From Ignavibacteriaceae bacterium (lineage in GTDB: Bacteria > Bacteroidota > Ignavibacteria > Ignavibacteriales > Ignavibacteriaceae), in NCBI GenBank assembly GCA_013388525.1, contig JACAFA010000147.1:1-31437 (forward strand): DNA of 31,437 nucleotides, read 5' to 3'. The notes under the pieces are model-generated. The model had not been told where the DNA came from and did not search any database. It saw only the letters and a list, made by a program, of their open reading frames with translations. Positions 16,301-24,433 of this stretch are shown piece by piece (position 1 is the first letter of the stretch; the number at the start of each line of letters is the position of its first letter). The position numbers were made by a program, and so were the translations under genes.

Positions 16301-16437
16301 AATTACTCCTACTGTTATTTAAAATATTTTATTGAAAGATCAAAACGTAAAAGGCAACAGTTGGTAATTCTTCATCAATTGTAATATTAAACTCATTAAT
16401 AATTCCAATACATCTTAAGCACCCTAAGTAAATAAAA

Positions 16438-16457
16438 AAGGGAGACAAAGCTCCCTT
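16438..16457 (-). terminator. Rho-independent terminator of the long miaB-lptE-glycosyltransferase operon
   Basis: A 7-bp stem (AAGGGAG / CTCCCTT) with a 6-nt loop is followed on the minus strand by TTTTTTATTT, 24 nt after the DUF3108 stop codon. It is the first clear terminator downstream of miaB. Confidence 0.8.
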
Positions 16458-16480
16458 CTTTACAAATTAAATAATAAGGT

Positions 16481-17278
16481 TTAGCGCTTCGAAGTCAGCG
16501 TTCCCGCAAGACCTTCAAACTCAGTAAGTTTTGCTTCAACGTGTCCGATAATGATTTTGGTTCTGACCTTTACGGGCATTTTTAAATCATCATCAGTCAG
16601 CCAAATGATAATATTTCCTTCGTGCTTAAAAAGTCCACCTTCTCTTACAAGCGGTTCAACGACAATGCAATCAAATTTTCCGGCAGGAACTTCAACGGTT
16701 TCTTTACCCAAATATTTTACATCCAAATCATATACTTTATCCTTGTAAAAATTTTGTAAATGAATTAAATCATTCACTCGCATATTTGAATAGTCAAGAG
16801 TTCTTGCATAATAAAATGCAGAAATAATATCATTCACATAAAGTGGAATTTCATATTCACCTTCACTTGTTTTTGCTTTACTTTTTCTGTGATCAAAGAA
16901 AGCTGAAAAGTCACGTGTGTATCCACCTTCTCTTATGTGCTGTTCAAATCTCCACGGAAACAATCCTTCAACATCAAGATAACTTTCATAACGATCTCTT
17001 ACTTTGTAAAACATATCAAAGCTCGGTACAGAATTAACTGCGAAGTTAATATGATAAGCGTTTCTGCCGGATATCTTTTTTATTCTTGGAATTTCCATTA
17101 CAGCAACTCCGGCTGTTACAAAACCATAATCCAAATCAAAAGTTAATTTTTCTCCCTCTTTAAAGGCTTTGTTTTCAACTGACCTGAATTCTTCCTTGGA
17201 TACAGAGGTTTGCGGCGCAATTAAATAATTGCCGGATATTACGAATAACAAAACATACACGATCTTGCGAAAATACAT
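16481..17278 (-). CDS. DUF3108 domain-containing exported protein
   Basis: 265 residues with a signal peptide (FRKIVYVLLFVISGNYLIAPQ). The body matches DUF3108, a predicted periplasmic lipocalin-like beta-barrel family: FKEGEKLTFDLDYGFVTAGVAVMEI near the start, then YEVRDRYESY-like strands, a central DIISAFYYARTLD and late KVRTKIIIGHVEAKLTEFEG. Family function is unknown, but it is usually envelope-associated. The start is ATG 17278 with GGAGCAGG upstream. It is the last gene of the operon, 17 nt after the GT9 gene and just before a terminator; its place after two glycosyltransferases fits an envelope role. Confidence 0.85.
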   Translation of the reverse strand: MYFRKIVYVLLFVISGNYLIAPQTSVSKEEFRSVENKAFKEGEKLTFDLDYGFVTAGVAVMEIPRIKKISGRNAYHINFAVNSVPSFDMFYKVRDRYESYLDVEGLFPWRFEQHIREGGYTRDFSAFFDHRKSKAKTSEGEYEIPLYVNDIISAFYYARTLDYSNMRVNDLIHLQNFYKDKVYDLDVKYLGKETVEVPAGKFDCIVVEPLVREGGLFKHEGNIIIWLTDDDLKMPVKVRTKIIIGHVEAKLTEFEGLAGTLTSKR

Positions 17279-17295
17279 TTACCTGCTCCAGATTA

Positions 17296-18327
17296 TTATA
17301 AAATTTTCAATACGCTCAAAGTTTCGTCAAATACTTTGCCAATATCAATACTATTCATACAATCAAGTTTTTTGCACTGTTCACGTGTACAATGGCTGCA
17401 ATCGATTGTTGGAGTGAAAATCGTCTTCTTTTCTGTATACGGACCCCACCTTTTTTGTGAACAGGACAAAATTTTGGGAAAAAAGCCTATTACATGAACA
17501 CCTAATGCAGCAGCAATATGCATTGGTCCGGTTGAATTTGAAATGAATACTTTAGCTTTTTTTATTAGTGCTTTTAATAAAGAAATGTCAAGCTGTCCTG
17601 AAAGGTTTATTACCTTTTCACTTACTTCAAATTCTCTGCATAGTTCAGATTCGCTTTTACTGCCGGTAATTATTGTTGTCAGATTTTCAATATTACTGAG
17701 CATTCCTGTTAGCTTAATTAATTTTTCTTTTGGAAGATCAACTGAACTTCCACCGCTTCCGGGATGAATAATCACAATCTGATTAACCGGATTGTATCCC
17801 TTTTGAGTTAGTATTGAATTAACCTTCTTTGAACTTTCATCATCAACTTTCAAATGAAAAATAATCTTATCTGAATAATCGTCAGTTTTAACATCAATTT
17901 TACTCAGGAGATTTATGTTATACACAAGTTCGTGTCTCTCAGCATTTTTCCGATGCTCAAAAACCTTTCTGTTGAATAAAAAAGAATACCAGCGGTAACC
18001 GGTACCAATTCTGTTTTTTATTCTTGCAAAAAACATTATCAGAGAAATTTTCAAAGTTGGATTAACAACAACGCAGGTATCAAAATTCTCTTGCTTTATT
18101 TTTTTCAGATTTTTTGCAAACAGAACTTTTCCATCAGATTCTTCAGCAATTATCACATCGTCAATAAACGGATTGCCATCGATAAGAGAACTTGTATACT
18201 CTCGAATCAAATAAGTTAATTTGCAATCCGGATATTTTTTCTTTACCAACTCAGCCATTGGTAAAGATAAAACCACATCACCTATTCTGTCTGTTCTTGC
18301 GATTAATATTTTTTTGGGTGAATTCAT
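17296..18327 (-). CDS. Glycosyltransferase family 9 (heptosyltransferase-like)
   Basis: A 343-residue GT-B enzyme of family GT9, cytoplasmic or peripherally bound to the membrane, which transfers a heptose-type sugar in LPS core or related surface glycans. Seen: N-terminal ILIARTDRIGDVVLSLPMAE, the GT9 hallmark; IIHPGSGGSSVDLPKEKL in the middle, binding the nucleotide sugar; and FISNSTGPMHIAAALGVHVIG, the conserved S-x-(D/T)-G-x-x-H-(I/L)-A-A motif. The late cluster of cysteines (CSHCTREQCKKLDC) is common in this family. The start ATG overlaps the stop of the DNA glycosylase gene by 4 nt, so they are translationally coupled. Acceptor unknown. Confidence 0.92.
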   Translation of the reverse strand: MNSPKKILIARTDRIGDVVLSLPMAELVKKKYPDCKLTYLIREYTSSLIDGNPFIDDVIIAEESDGKVLFAKNLKKIKQENFDTCVVVNPTLKISLIMFFARIKNRIGTGYRWYSFLFNRKVFEHRKNAERHELVYNINLLSKIDVKTDDYSDKIIFHLKVDDESSKKVNSILTQKGYNPVNQIVIIHPGSGGSSVDLPKEKLIKLTGMLSNIENLTTIITGSKSESELCREFEVSEKVINLSGQLDISLLKALIKKAKVFISNSTGPMHIAAALGVHVIGFFPKILSCSQKRWGPYTEKKTIFTPTIDCSHCTREQCKKLDCMNSIDIGKVFDETLSVLKIL

Positions 18328-18938
18328 TTACGTGACAAATATGGATTATTCTTTATGAAAAACCTCCACGGCAAATCTACCGATCTTGTAATTCCAATTC
18401 TCTTTGAAATGCCAATCTCTTTGCTGCTGATTTTTTTACCATCTAAAATAAATATTTTATTTCCTGTAAGATCAATTCCGGAATGTGTTCTGTCAATTCC
18501 AAATGCCTGACAAACTTTACCGGGTCCAGTTGTCAAATTAAAAATTTCTTTATCATTCTTAAGTTTTCTGCCAAAACGATTTTTTATCATTTTTTCTAAA
18601 CCAGAAACCGGCTCAACAGCACGTATTAATACTGCTGTTCCTTCCCCTTTCTTCCCGGTTACAACATTACAGCAATGATGTGCACCATAAGTAAAATATA
18701 CGTACAGGAAGCCGCCTGATTCAAACATAACTTCATTTCGTTTGGTAATTCCAATAAATGCGTGAGATGCCTCATCAAAATTACCATGATAAGCTTCAAC
18801 CTCAACAATTTTTCCTGCAAGAATATTTTTTCCATCAATCTTCACAAGAATCTTCCCGAGCAAGTCATTCGCAACTTCCAGGAGCTCTCTCCGGTAAAAA
18901 GTTTTATTTAATTTTTTTCCTGAAATATTCTTATTCAT
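18324..18938 (-). CDS. DNA-3-methyladenine glycosylase (AAG/MPG family)
   Basis: A 204-residue base-excision repair enzyme that removes alkylated purines from DNA. Seen: FYRRELLEVANDLLGKILV near the N-terminus; VEVEAYHGNFDEASHAF with the catalytic Glu; YFTYGAHHCCNVVTG, where most members have YGMHYCxNxV; and FNLTTGPGKVCQAFGID. The length matches bacterial AAG homologues. It is cotranscribed with envelope genes, 44 nt after the TPR gene and overlapping the GT9 gene by 4 nt; there is no obvious functional link, so this is probably genomic hitch-hiking. The two Cys residues in HHCCN are mildly unusual. Confidence 0.94.
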   Translation of the reverse strand: MNKNISGKKLNKTFYRRELLEVANDLLGKILVKIDGKNILAGKIVEVEAYHGNFDEASHAFIGITKRNEVMFESGGFLYVYFTYGAHHCCNVVTGKKGEGTAVLIRAVEPVSGLEKMIKNRFGRKLKNDKEIFNLTTGPGKVCQAFGIDRTHSGIDLTGNKIFILDGKKISSKEIGISKRIGITRSVDLPWRFFIKNNPYLSRK

Positions 18939-18982
18939 AAGAGATGGTTATATGCAGAAACCGGATAATAAATTACAAAATA

Positions 18983-19645
18983 TTACTGCGATCTGATCTC
19001 ACTGATTTTATTGAGATAATAATCCTTCTTTTGAGGATTACGCTGAAGAAGCAATTCATAAATTCTTATGGCTTCATCTTTCTGACCTTGTGAGAGATAA
19101 ATGTTCGCAAAAGTTTCTGTGGCAAGCTTGCTTTTATCCGGTGAGTAATTCTTTTGATTTATTTCCGCAGGTGTAAAAGTACTATTCTGCTCAATTCTTG
19201 CATTTATAAGTTTATCAGCAATCTGAGGAAGCATGTCTTCAACTGATTTAGGTTTGTTCTCCGGAACTTCTTCCTCTGCAGTATAATTTTCCATAGGATT
19301 AAAAAAAATATTTCCTCTTGATGAATCAAATGGCGAGGTGTGTTTGTCCTGCAGCTTAAATTCTTTTCTATAGTAAGTTAATGTTTCGTTACTATTCAGA
19401 AGCTCGCTGGCTCTGTTTATATAATGTTCTGCTAATTTTATATTGCCGAGAGCAAAATTAGCTTTTCCCATTAAAATAAAAGCAAGTGGATGGTCAGGAA
19501 AAGTTTTTAATCCCTTTTCAAGAATTGAAATAGCAGTTTGAGGTTCGTTGTTTCGAAGATAATAATCAGACGTTATCAGAAACAGAGGTGAACTGTTATT
19601 CCTTTCAAAAATTAGTTTTGCTCTGGCAATCAGTTTATCATCCAC
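18983..19645 (-). CDS. Tetratricopeptide-repeat protein
   Basis: 220 residues, no signal peptide. It has at least two TPR-like units in the N-terminal half (DYYLRNNEPQTAISILEKGL, then LAFILMGKANFALGNIKLAE) and one near the C-terminus (FANIYLSQGQKDEAIRIYEL). A low-complexity middle (about 100-165) contains VEDMLPQIADKLINARIEQ. TPRs mediate protein contacts. The position directly after the membrane glycosyltransferase (11 nt) suggests a cytoplasmic partner of that enzyme, by inference only. The start codon is GTG at 19645; there is no in-frame ATG near it. Confidence 0.8.
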   Translation of the reverse strand: MDDKLIARAKLIFERNNSSPLFLITSDYYLRNNEPQTAISILEKGLKTFPDHPLAFILMGKANFALGNIKLAEHYINRASELLNSNETLTYYRKEFKLQDKHTSPFDSSRGNIFFNPMENYTAEEEVPENKPKSVEDMLPQIADKLINARIEQNSTFTPAEINQKNYSPDKSKLATETFANIYLSQGQKDEAIRIYELLLQRNPQKKDYYLNKISEIRSQ

Positions 19646-19656
19646 AATTCACACAA

Positions 19657-21117
19657 TCATTTAGCGTCATTTTTAATAAAAGCGTGCTTTATGGAAGTGA
19701 TTGAGACAAACGAAAATCCGATAAAGAATAAAAGCTGAAACGGAAGACTGGCTATTTCCATAAAGTAAATACTCGACACAACACCAATTAAACAATAAAA
19801 TGCAAGAACCAATTCGACAATAACTGCAAATCCAATTTTTCTGCTCAAATATTTGTTGCCAACCCAGGTATCCTTTTCAGATACAACTTTGAACTTGGGA
19901 GTACGGACAAATTCACTCTTACGGTTAAGTAAGCCTTCGAAAACAGCTCTGGAATTATTAAGTGCAAAACCCATACTGCCTGCCATAAAAATTGGGAAAA
20001 GTACAATTCGCTTTCGCCAGTCCGGATGAATATCTTTTTGTGAATAGAGATAAAATAAAAATGAGCTGATAAATGCTAATACAAATATTGACATGAAAGC
20101 AAAGTAGAGTTCGTGTCCTCCGCTGTTCTTTACAAAAATGAGCGGTACATTTAAAATTGCAGCAAGCAGAATAAATGGGAACACAATGTTATTAGTTAAA
20201 TGAAATGTGCTGTAAAGTTTTATTCTCAGCGGCACATCAGAATTCCAGACAAGAGGAAGAATCTTTTTAGCAGTTTCAATTGCACCTTTTGTCCATCTGA
20301 ATTGCTGCGACTTCAATGCGTTAATTTCTGAAGGAAGTTCTGCAGGAGATGTGAAATCTTTGAGAAAAATAAATTTCCATCCATTCAACTGTGCTCTGTA
20401 ACTAAGATCAAGGTCTTCAGTTAATGTATCAGCATGCCAGTTACCGGCATCTTCGATACAGGATTTTCTCCAGACTCCACCAGTTCCATTAAAGTTGATG
20501 AAGAATCCGGCTTTATTACGTACTGTTTGTTCAATTACAAAATGCCCATCAAGTGCGAGTGCCTGAGCTCTTGTAATCAATGAATGATCACCATTTAAAT
20601 GTTCCCACCGTGTTTGAACCATCCCGACTTTTTCATCTGAAAAGAACTTCAAAGTTTTCTTTAGAAAATCAGAATGAGGAATAAAGTCAGCATCAAAAAT
20701 TGCAACGAACTCTCCCTTTGCAGTTTTCAATCCTTCTTTTAACGCACCGGCTTTAAATCCCTGACGATTACTTCTTCTTATATGCTCAATGTTGAAGCCT
20801 TCTTTCTTTTTTGCTTCAACAGCTTTCGCAACTACATCTACTGTTTCATCTGTTGAGTCATCCAGAACCTGTATTTCTAATTTCTCTTTTGGATAATCAA
20901 TTTCACATACTTTATCAATCAATCTTTCGACTACATACAATTCATTATATAACGGCAGTTGAATTGTAACCAGTGGTGTTTCTGAAAATTCTTTATCAGG
21001 ATTAAAGCTGATATCTTTATACTTTCGATGATAGTATAGCAAAACGAATCCGTGTAGACCGAATATGAAAAGAATAGAAAGTGAAATGAAATAACCAATT
21101 AAAACTACATTATCCAT
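19657..21117 (-). CDS. Processive family-2 glycosyltransferase (cellulose-synthase-like)
   Basis: 486 residues. One N-terminal membrane helix (about 5-28), a cytoplasmic GT-A domain and about four C-terminal helices. All processive GT2 signatures are present: VLDDSTDET (about 85-92), FDADF (Asp142, Asp144), TEDLDLSYRAQ (Asp235) and QQFRWTKGA (Q271-x-x-R274-W275). This is the layout of cellulose, glucomannan and hyaluronan synthases, which polymerise and export a beta-linked glycan. No PilZ domain is visible and no Bcs partner genes are present, so the polymer is unknown. The start is ATG 21117 with AAAGGAG upstream. It lies 15 nt after lptE and 11 nt before a TPR gene. Confidence 0.9.
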   Translation of the reverse strand: MDNVVLIGYFISLSILFIFGLHGFVLLYYHRKYKDISFNPDKEFSETPLVTIQLPLYNELYVVERLIDKVCEIDYPKEKLEIQVLDDSTDETVDVVAKAVEAKKKEGFNIEHIRRSNRQGFKAGALKEGLKTAKGEFVAIFDADFIPHSDFLKKTLKFFSDEKVGMVQTRWEHLNGDHSLITRAQALALDGHFVIEQTVRNKAGFFINFNGTGGVWRKSCIEDAGNWHADTLTEDLDLSYRAQLNGWKFIFLKDFTSPAELPSEINALKSQQFRWTKGAIETAKKILPLVWNSDVPLRIKLYSTFHLTNNIVFPFILLAAILNVPLIFVKNSGGHELYFAFMSIFVLAFISSFLFYLYSQKDIHPDWRKRIVLFPIFMAGSMGFALNNSRAVFEGLLNRKSEFVRTPKFKVVSEKDTWVGNKYLSRKIGFAVIVELVLAFYCLIGVVSSIYFMEIASLPFQLLFFIGFSFVSITSIKHAFIKNDAK

Positions 21118-21132
21118 AAAATTCTCCTTTTA

Positions 21133-21672
21133 TTACCATCCTGAAACAACTGCCAGAAGAATATCTTCTGTAAGTTTATCAATTGCAGTATCAATTGCTC
21201 CAGGTCTTTTATTAGCTTCCTGACCCGGAGGATAATCACCATAATTTTTGAACTCTTTTTCAAAAATTGTTTTTTTCTGAACAAGATCTTTGTAGATGAC
21301 TTTAACAGCTATTGTTATTCTTCTTGAAGAAATTTCTTCACCTGCACTTACAATTGCAGGTGCATCGGTAACTGAAATAATTATACAATCCAGTATTGCG
21401 TTTGCTGTTGCTCTTTCAGTTACCTGCAATGAATTATCACTAATAAATTTCTGAATCAGGTTATCAGTAAACGATTCTCTTAAACCCGGAATTGCAGCAG
21501 GGCTTTTATCTTCAGCAACAGGGATTGCAATTGTCTTCAGGTGCGCAGGAACAGAAGCACCTGTAAAAGAATAAGTACCACACGCAAAATTAATCAGCAT
21601 GCTGATTATGATCAATACAGCAATCAGCCATACGCTAAAAAAACTAAATTTATTTTTAATAGAACCGTTCAA
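21133..21672 (-). CDS. lptE: LptE-family LPS-assembly lipoprotein
   Basis: A 179-residue lipoprotein: basic N-terminus, hydrophobic stretch (about 11-29) and a lipobox-like LINFAC with Cys31 as the modified residue. The body starts GTYSFTGASVPAHLKTIAIP, the characteristic opening of Bacteroidota-type LptE, and contains a SAGEEISSRRITIAVKVIYKD-like strand pair. LptE plugs the LptD barrel, which inserts LPS in the outer membrane. The start codon is TTG at 21672, 2 nt after the sigma-54 gene, with GAGGAT upstream; the next ATG would remove the signal sequence, so TTG is needed. The 18-bp perfect palindrome in the signal-peptide codons is probably chance. Confidence 0.82.
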   Translation of the reverse strand: MNGSIKNKFSFFSVWLIAVLIIISMLINFACGTYSFTGASVPAHLKTIAIPVAEDKSPAAIPGLRESFTDNLIQKFISDNSLQVTERATANAILDCIIISVTDAPAIVSAGEEISSRRITIAVKVIYKDLVQKKTIFEKEFKNYGDYPPGQEANKRPGAIDTAIDKLTEDILLAVVSGW

Positions 21673-21674
21673 TT

Positions 21675-22784
21675 TTAATCCTCGATCAAATCGTATTGCT
21701 TTATTTTCCTGTAAAGAGTCCGCTCGCTGATATTCAGCAATTTAGAAGCTTTTCTTTTATTTCCTCTTGTTTTGTCAAGTGCTGCTTTAATCGTCTCCTT
21801 TTCGATGATGTCCAGAGAGAAAAGATTCTTTTTTGGATCCTCTGCTTTTACCAAAGTTTCTCTGCCGTTTTGAAGAACTAAATCTTTCAGTTCAATTAAG
21901 TCCTTTTTTATTTCGAAGAGAGCTCTGTATAAAATTTCTCTGTCAGCATCTTCGGGAGTTTTTCTAAGAAAAACAGGGAGATTTCTTGCTTTCAGATTTT
22001 CTTCTTCACGAAACATTAATCCGGAAAATGAATCAACATCTATTTTACTATCTCTGTTTAAAGCTATAGCAGTCTCGATTGTATTTTTTAATTCTCTCAC
22101 ATTACCGGGCCAATTATATTCCATAAGTAAGTCCATAGCTTCGTCAGTAATCTTTGGAGAAGATATTTTATTTGAGCTTGCATAATTCTCAAGGAAATGA
22201 TTTACAAGTAATGGAATATCTCCTTTTCTTTTTCTCAACGGAGGAATGTTCAAACTTACTGCTTTTAATCTGAAGAAAAGATCTTCTCTGAATCTTCTGC
22301 TGTTGACTTCTTCCTGTAAATCTTTATTTGTAGCATCAATTATTCTAACATCAACTTTTGTTACAGTCTCGGCCCCAATCCTCATAAACTCTTTGAACTC
22401 AATTGCTCTTAAAACTTTAACCTGTGTAGTAAGCGGCATCTCAGCAATCTCATCAAGAAACAAAGTTCCGCCATCAGCAATTTCAAAGTAACCTTTTCTG
22501 CCTTCGAATGCACCTGTAAAAGCACCTTTTTTATGTCCAAATAATTCACTCTCTAAAATTCCTTCAGGTATTGCTCCACAGTTTACACTGATTAATTCTT
22601 TACCGGCTCTTTTACTTGAATTGTGTATTGCTCTTGCAAACACTTCTTTTCCAACACCGCTTTCGCCATAGATAAGAATGGTGATATCAGATGTAGCTAC
22701 CTGCATAACAACATCAACCAGATCATTAATTTCACCGGATTGGCTGATGATTCCATGTTTCTTTTTAAATTCTTCTCTGTTCAC
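21675..22784 (-). CDS. Sigma-54-dependent activator without receiver domain (AAA+ and Fis-type HTH)
   Basis: About 369 residues. It opens directly with the AAA+ domain: GIISQSGEINDLVDVV, Walker A GESGVGKE (40-47), the sigma-54 contact loop GAFTGA (87-92), Walker B GGTLFLDEIAE (105-115), then arginine-finger and sensor regions (RREDLFFRL, NWPGNVREL). A linker is followed by a C-terminal Fis-type helix-turn-helix (KETIKAALDKTRGNKRKASKLLNISERTLYRKI). With no sensory or receiver domain it is probably controlled by abundance or a partner protein. I set the start at GTG 22784; TTG at 22826 would add 14 residues that do not resemble the family. lptE follows after 2 nt. A sigma-54 activator beside miaB and lptE is a recurring order in Bacteroidota. 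Confidence 0.9.
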   Translation of the reverse strand: MNREEFKKKHGIISQSGEINDLVDVVMQVATSDITILIYGESGVGKEVFARAIHNSSKRAGKELISVNCGAIPEGILESELFGHKKGAFTGAFEGRKGYFEIADGGTLFLDEIAEMPLTTQVKVLRAIEFKEFMRIGAETVTKVDVRIIDATNKDLQEEVNSRRFREDLFFRLKAVSLNIPPLRKRKGDIPLLVNHFLENYASSNKISSPKITDEAMDLLMEYNWPGNVRELKNTIETAIALNRDSKIDVDSFSGLMFREEENLKARNLPVFLRKTPEDADREILYRALFEIKKDLIELKDLVLQNGRETLVKAEDPKKNLFSLDIIEKETIKAALDKTRGNKRKASKLLNISERTLYRKIKQYDLIED

Positions 22785-22888
22785 TGAAATAATTAAGATT
22801 AGATTGACAAACTGTCGCAGGTGCAAAAATAGCTATTCCGCAGTTGATATGAAATAGACTAAAACAGGGATAAAAAGTTGGAAATGCT

Positions 22889-23662
22889 CTAAATTTTCAG
22901 GGATAGTCCGTCTTCGGCAAGCATAATTTTATTTCTTAAGTCGACTGATAGAGTTGCCAAAATTTCACGCAGCATTGGTTCTTCTTCATCGGAATAATGA
23001 ACCAAATAAATTTTACCAAGCTTAATAATTATAATTTTATCCAGAATGACAGATATTGGAATATGAGATACCTCGCTGATAAAAATATCCGGATTAAATT
23101 CATTGAATAAAAGTAAATCCTTATCCGATCCAATATCAGAAGTGTAAATAATTTTTTTGCCTTCTATTTGAAAAAGAAAACTTGCGCTGTATAAACTGAG
23201 CGCAGGATAACTTTCAACATATTTTTCAAGATCGTTTAAATGCGAGTTTTTTCTGGGTAGAATGGAGATGTTTTCTGAAATTTTGAGTTGAGTATTATCT
23301 CTTAAAACTTTGTAGTGAATTTCAAACTTCATCTTAGCAGGAAGCAAATAAGATTTCAGTAAATACTCTTCGATTACAGTTTTCAAACTTTCATGAATCA
23401 AAATCTCCAGCGAGTCCCTCCGATTCATCATCTTCATTTGAACTATCAACGAAGCAAGACCTGAGAAGTGGTCAGGATGAAGATGAGTTAAAAGAACACC
23501 TTTTATCGAATTAATATTAATTCTGTTACTTAATAATGCGCGGGATATTCCGTCACCGGAATCAACGAGTAAATTATAATTTCCAGATGAAAAAAACAGA
23601 GAAGTGTAAAAGCGATTAGATGAAGCTTTTCCTGAACAAGTACCTATGAAAATAATTTCCAC
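22889..23662 (-). CDS. MBL-fold metal-dependent hydrolase (RNase Z-like)
   Basis: 257 residues with the metallo-beta-lactamase fold. Seen: an N-terminal IIFIGTCSGKASSNRFYTS as in RNase Z-type enzymes, LLVDSGDGIS, the metal ligands in LTHLHPDHFSGL (His60, His62, Asp64, His65), YTSDIGSDKDLLLF with a further Asp ligand, FISEVSH and a late LVHYSD His. No exosite arm as in tRNA-processing RNase Z is evident, so the true substrate is open (nuclease, phosphodiesterase or lactonase). The start is GTG at 23662. It is 2 nt from the SPOR gene and about 100 nt upstream of the sigma-54 gene. Confidence 0.87.
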   Translation of the reverse strand: MEIIFIGTCSGKASSNRFYTSLFFSSGNYNLLVDSGDGISRALLSNRININSIKGVLLTHLHPDHFSGLASLIVQMKMMNRRDSLEILIHESLKTVIEEYLLKSYLLPAKMKFEIHYKVLRDNTQLKISENISILPRKNSHLNDLEKYVESYPALSLYSASFLFQIEGKKIIYTSDIGSDKDLLLFNEFNPDIFISEVSHIPISVILDKIIIIKLGKIYLVHYSDEEEPMLREILATLSVDLRNKIMLAEDGLSLKI

Positions 23663-23664
23663 GA

Positions 23665-24393
23665 TTATTTTGCAGGTATTGAAACAATGGTTCCGTTTAG
23701 TTTATAACGAGAATTAACAACCTGGAGGAAGTTCTCAGCATCTTCATATTTTTCAAACTTTCCGGCGTAAACTATATGAAAAGTTGTGCCGCCAACTACT
23801 TTTTCACCCAATTGACTATAAATACCAGCACTTTCGAATTCACTCATAAGTTTTTTTGCGTTATCAAGATTTGTAAAAGCTCCGGCCTGAATTGTGAACT
23901 TATAATTCTCTTCCAAAACAGATTTGACTTCTTCAACTTTTTGAGGCGATTCCTGTTTCTCAGATTTTTCGAGTGCTGAAATATTTTGATTTGCTACCTG
24001 AATATATGGCGATGCAGGATAAGATGACTTTAGCTGTTTTAATTTTTCCTGTGCAGTTTCATAAAGACCGAGAGCGTAGTAATAGGAAAATATTCGATAT
24101 AAAGAAGCATCAGCGTATTTACTTTTTGGATAATTATCAACTATACTCTGGTAAATAACAATTGCTTCCTGTCCGTTCTCTTTCAGAACTCCATCAAGAA
24201 ACATTACAGACGGATCTGCCGGATTTTTTTCCTTTAAATCAACAAGTGCCTCTTTTGCCTGTGAGATATTTCCGTTTTCTATTGCTTTTAAGTAAGGGAC
24301 TATATCGACTTCCTGTGGATATAATTTTCCGGAGGATATGAATAAAACAATAAATATCAGGAGAGAAAAATAATTTAATTTGAGATTTAACAT
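23665..24393 (-). CDS. Exported TPR protein with C-terminal SPOR domain
   Basis: 242 residues: N-terminal signal or anchor (YFSLLIFIVLFISSGKLYPQ), TPR/Sel1-like helical repeats (about 35-140, e.g. DASLYRIFSYYYALGLYETA), a charged linker and a C-terminal SPOR domain (about 168-240, starting YKFTIQAGAFTNLDNAKKL and containing FHIVYAGKFEKYEDAENF). SPOR domains bind denuded peptidoglycan glycan strands, often at division sites. The tandem of TPR and SPOR suggests a periplasmic scaffold. ATG start at 24393, 40 nt after miaB and 2 nt before the MBL gene. Function beyond wall binding is unknown. Confidence 0.87.
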   Translation of the reverse strand: MLNLKLNYFSLLIFIVLFISSGKLYPQEVDIVPYLKAIENGNISQAKEALVDLKEKNPADPSVMFLDGVLKENGQEAIVIYQSIVDNYPKSKYADASLYRIFSYYYALGLYETAQEKLKQLKSSYPASPYIQVANQNISALEKSEKQESPQKVEEVKSVLEENYKFTIQAGAFTNLDNAKKLMSEFESAGIYSQLGEKVVGGTTFHIVYAGKFEKYEDAENFLQVVNSRYKLNGTIVSIPAK

Positions 24394-24433
24394 TCTTTAA
24401 AAGCTATTAAACGGAATTTTAATCGTTTCAAAT

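Noticed and set aside
16390..16408. 19-nt identity with the 3' end of the Omp85 gene (2898-2916), hinting at a duplicated gene end (GIINEF)
   Set aside because: The match is AT-rich, stops abruptly on both sides, and the surrounding frame runs through the terminator hairpin without a start codon. Chance or a very short conversion tract cannot be excluded, but there is no gene remnant beyond it.
21591..21608. 18-bp perfect palindrome (TAATCAGC ATG-centred) in the lptE signal-peptide codons
   Set aside because: It lies in coding sequence for hydrophobic residues. With no matching site elsewhere seen, one such palindrome in about 31 kb of AT-rich DNA is within what chance can give.
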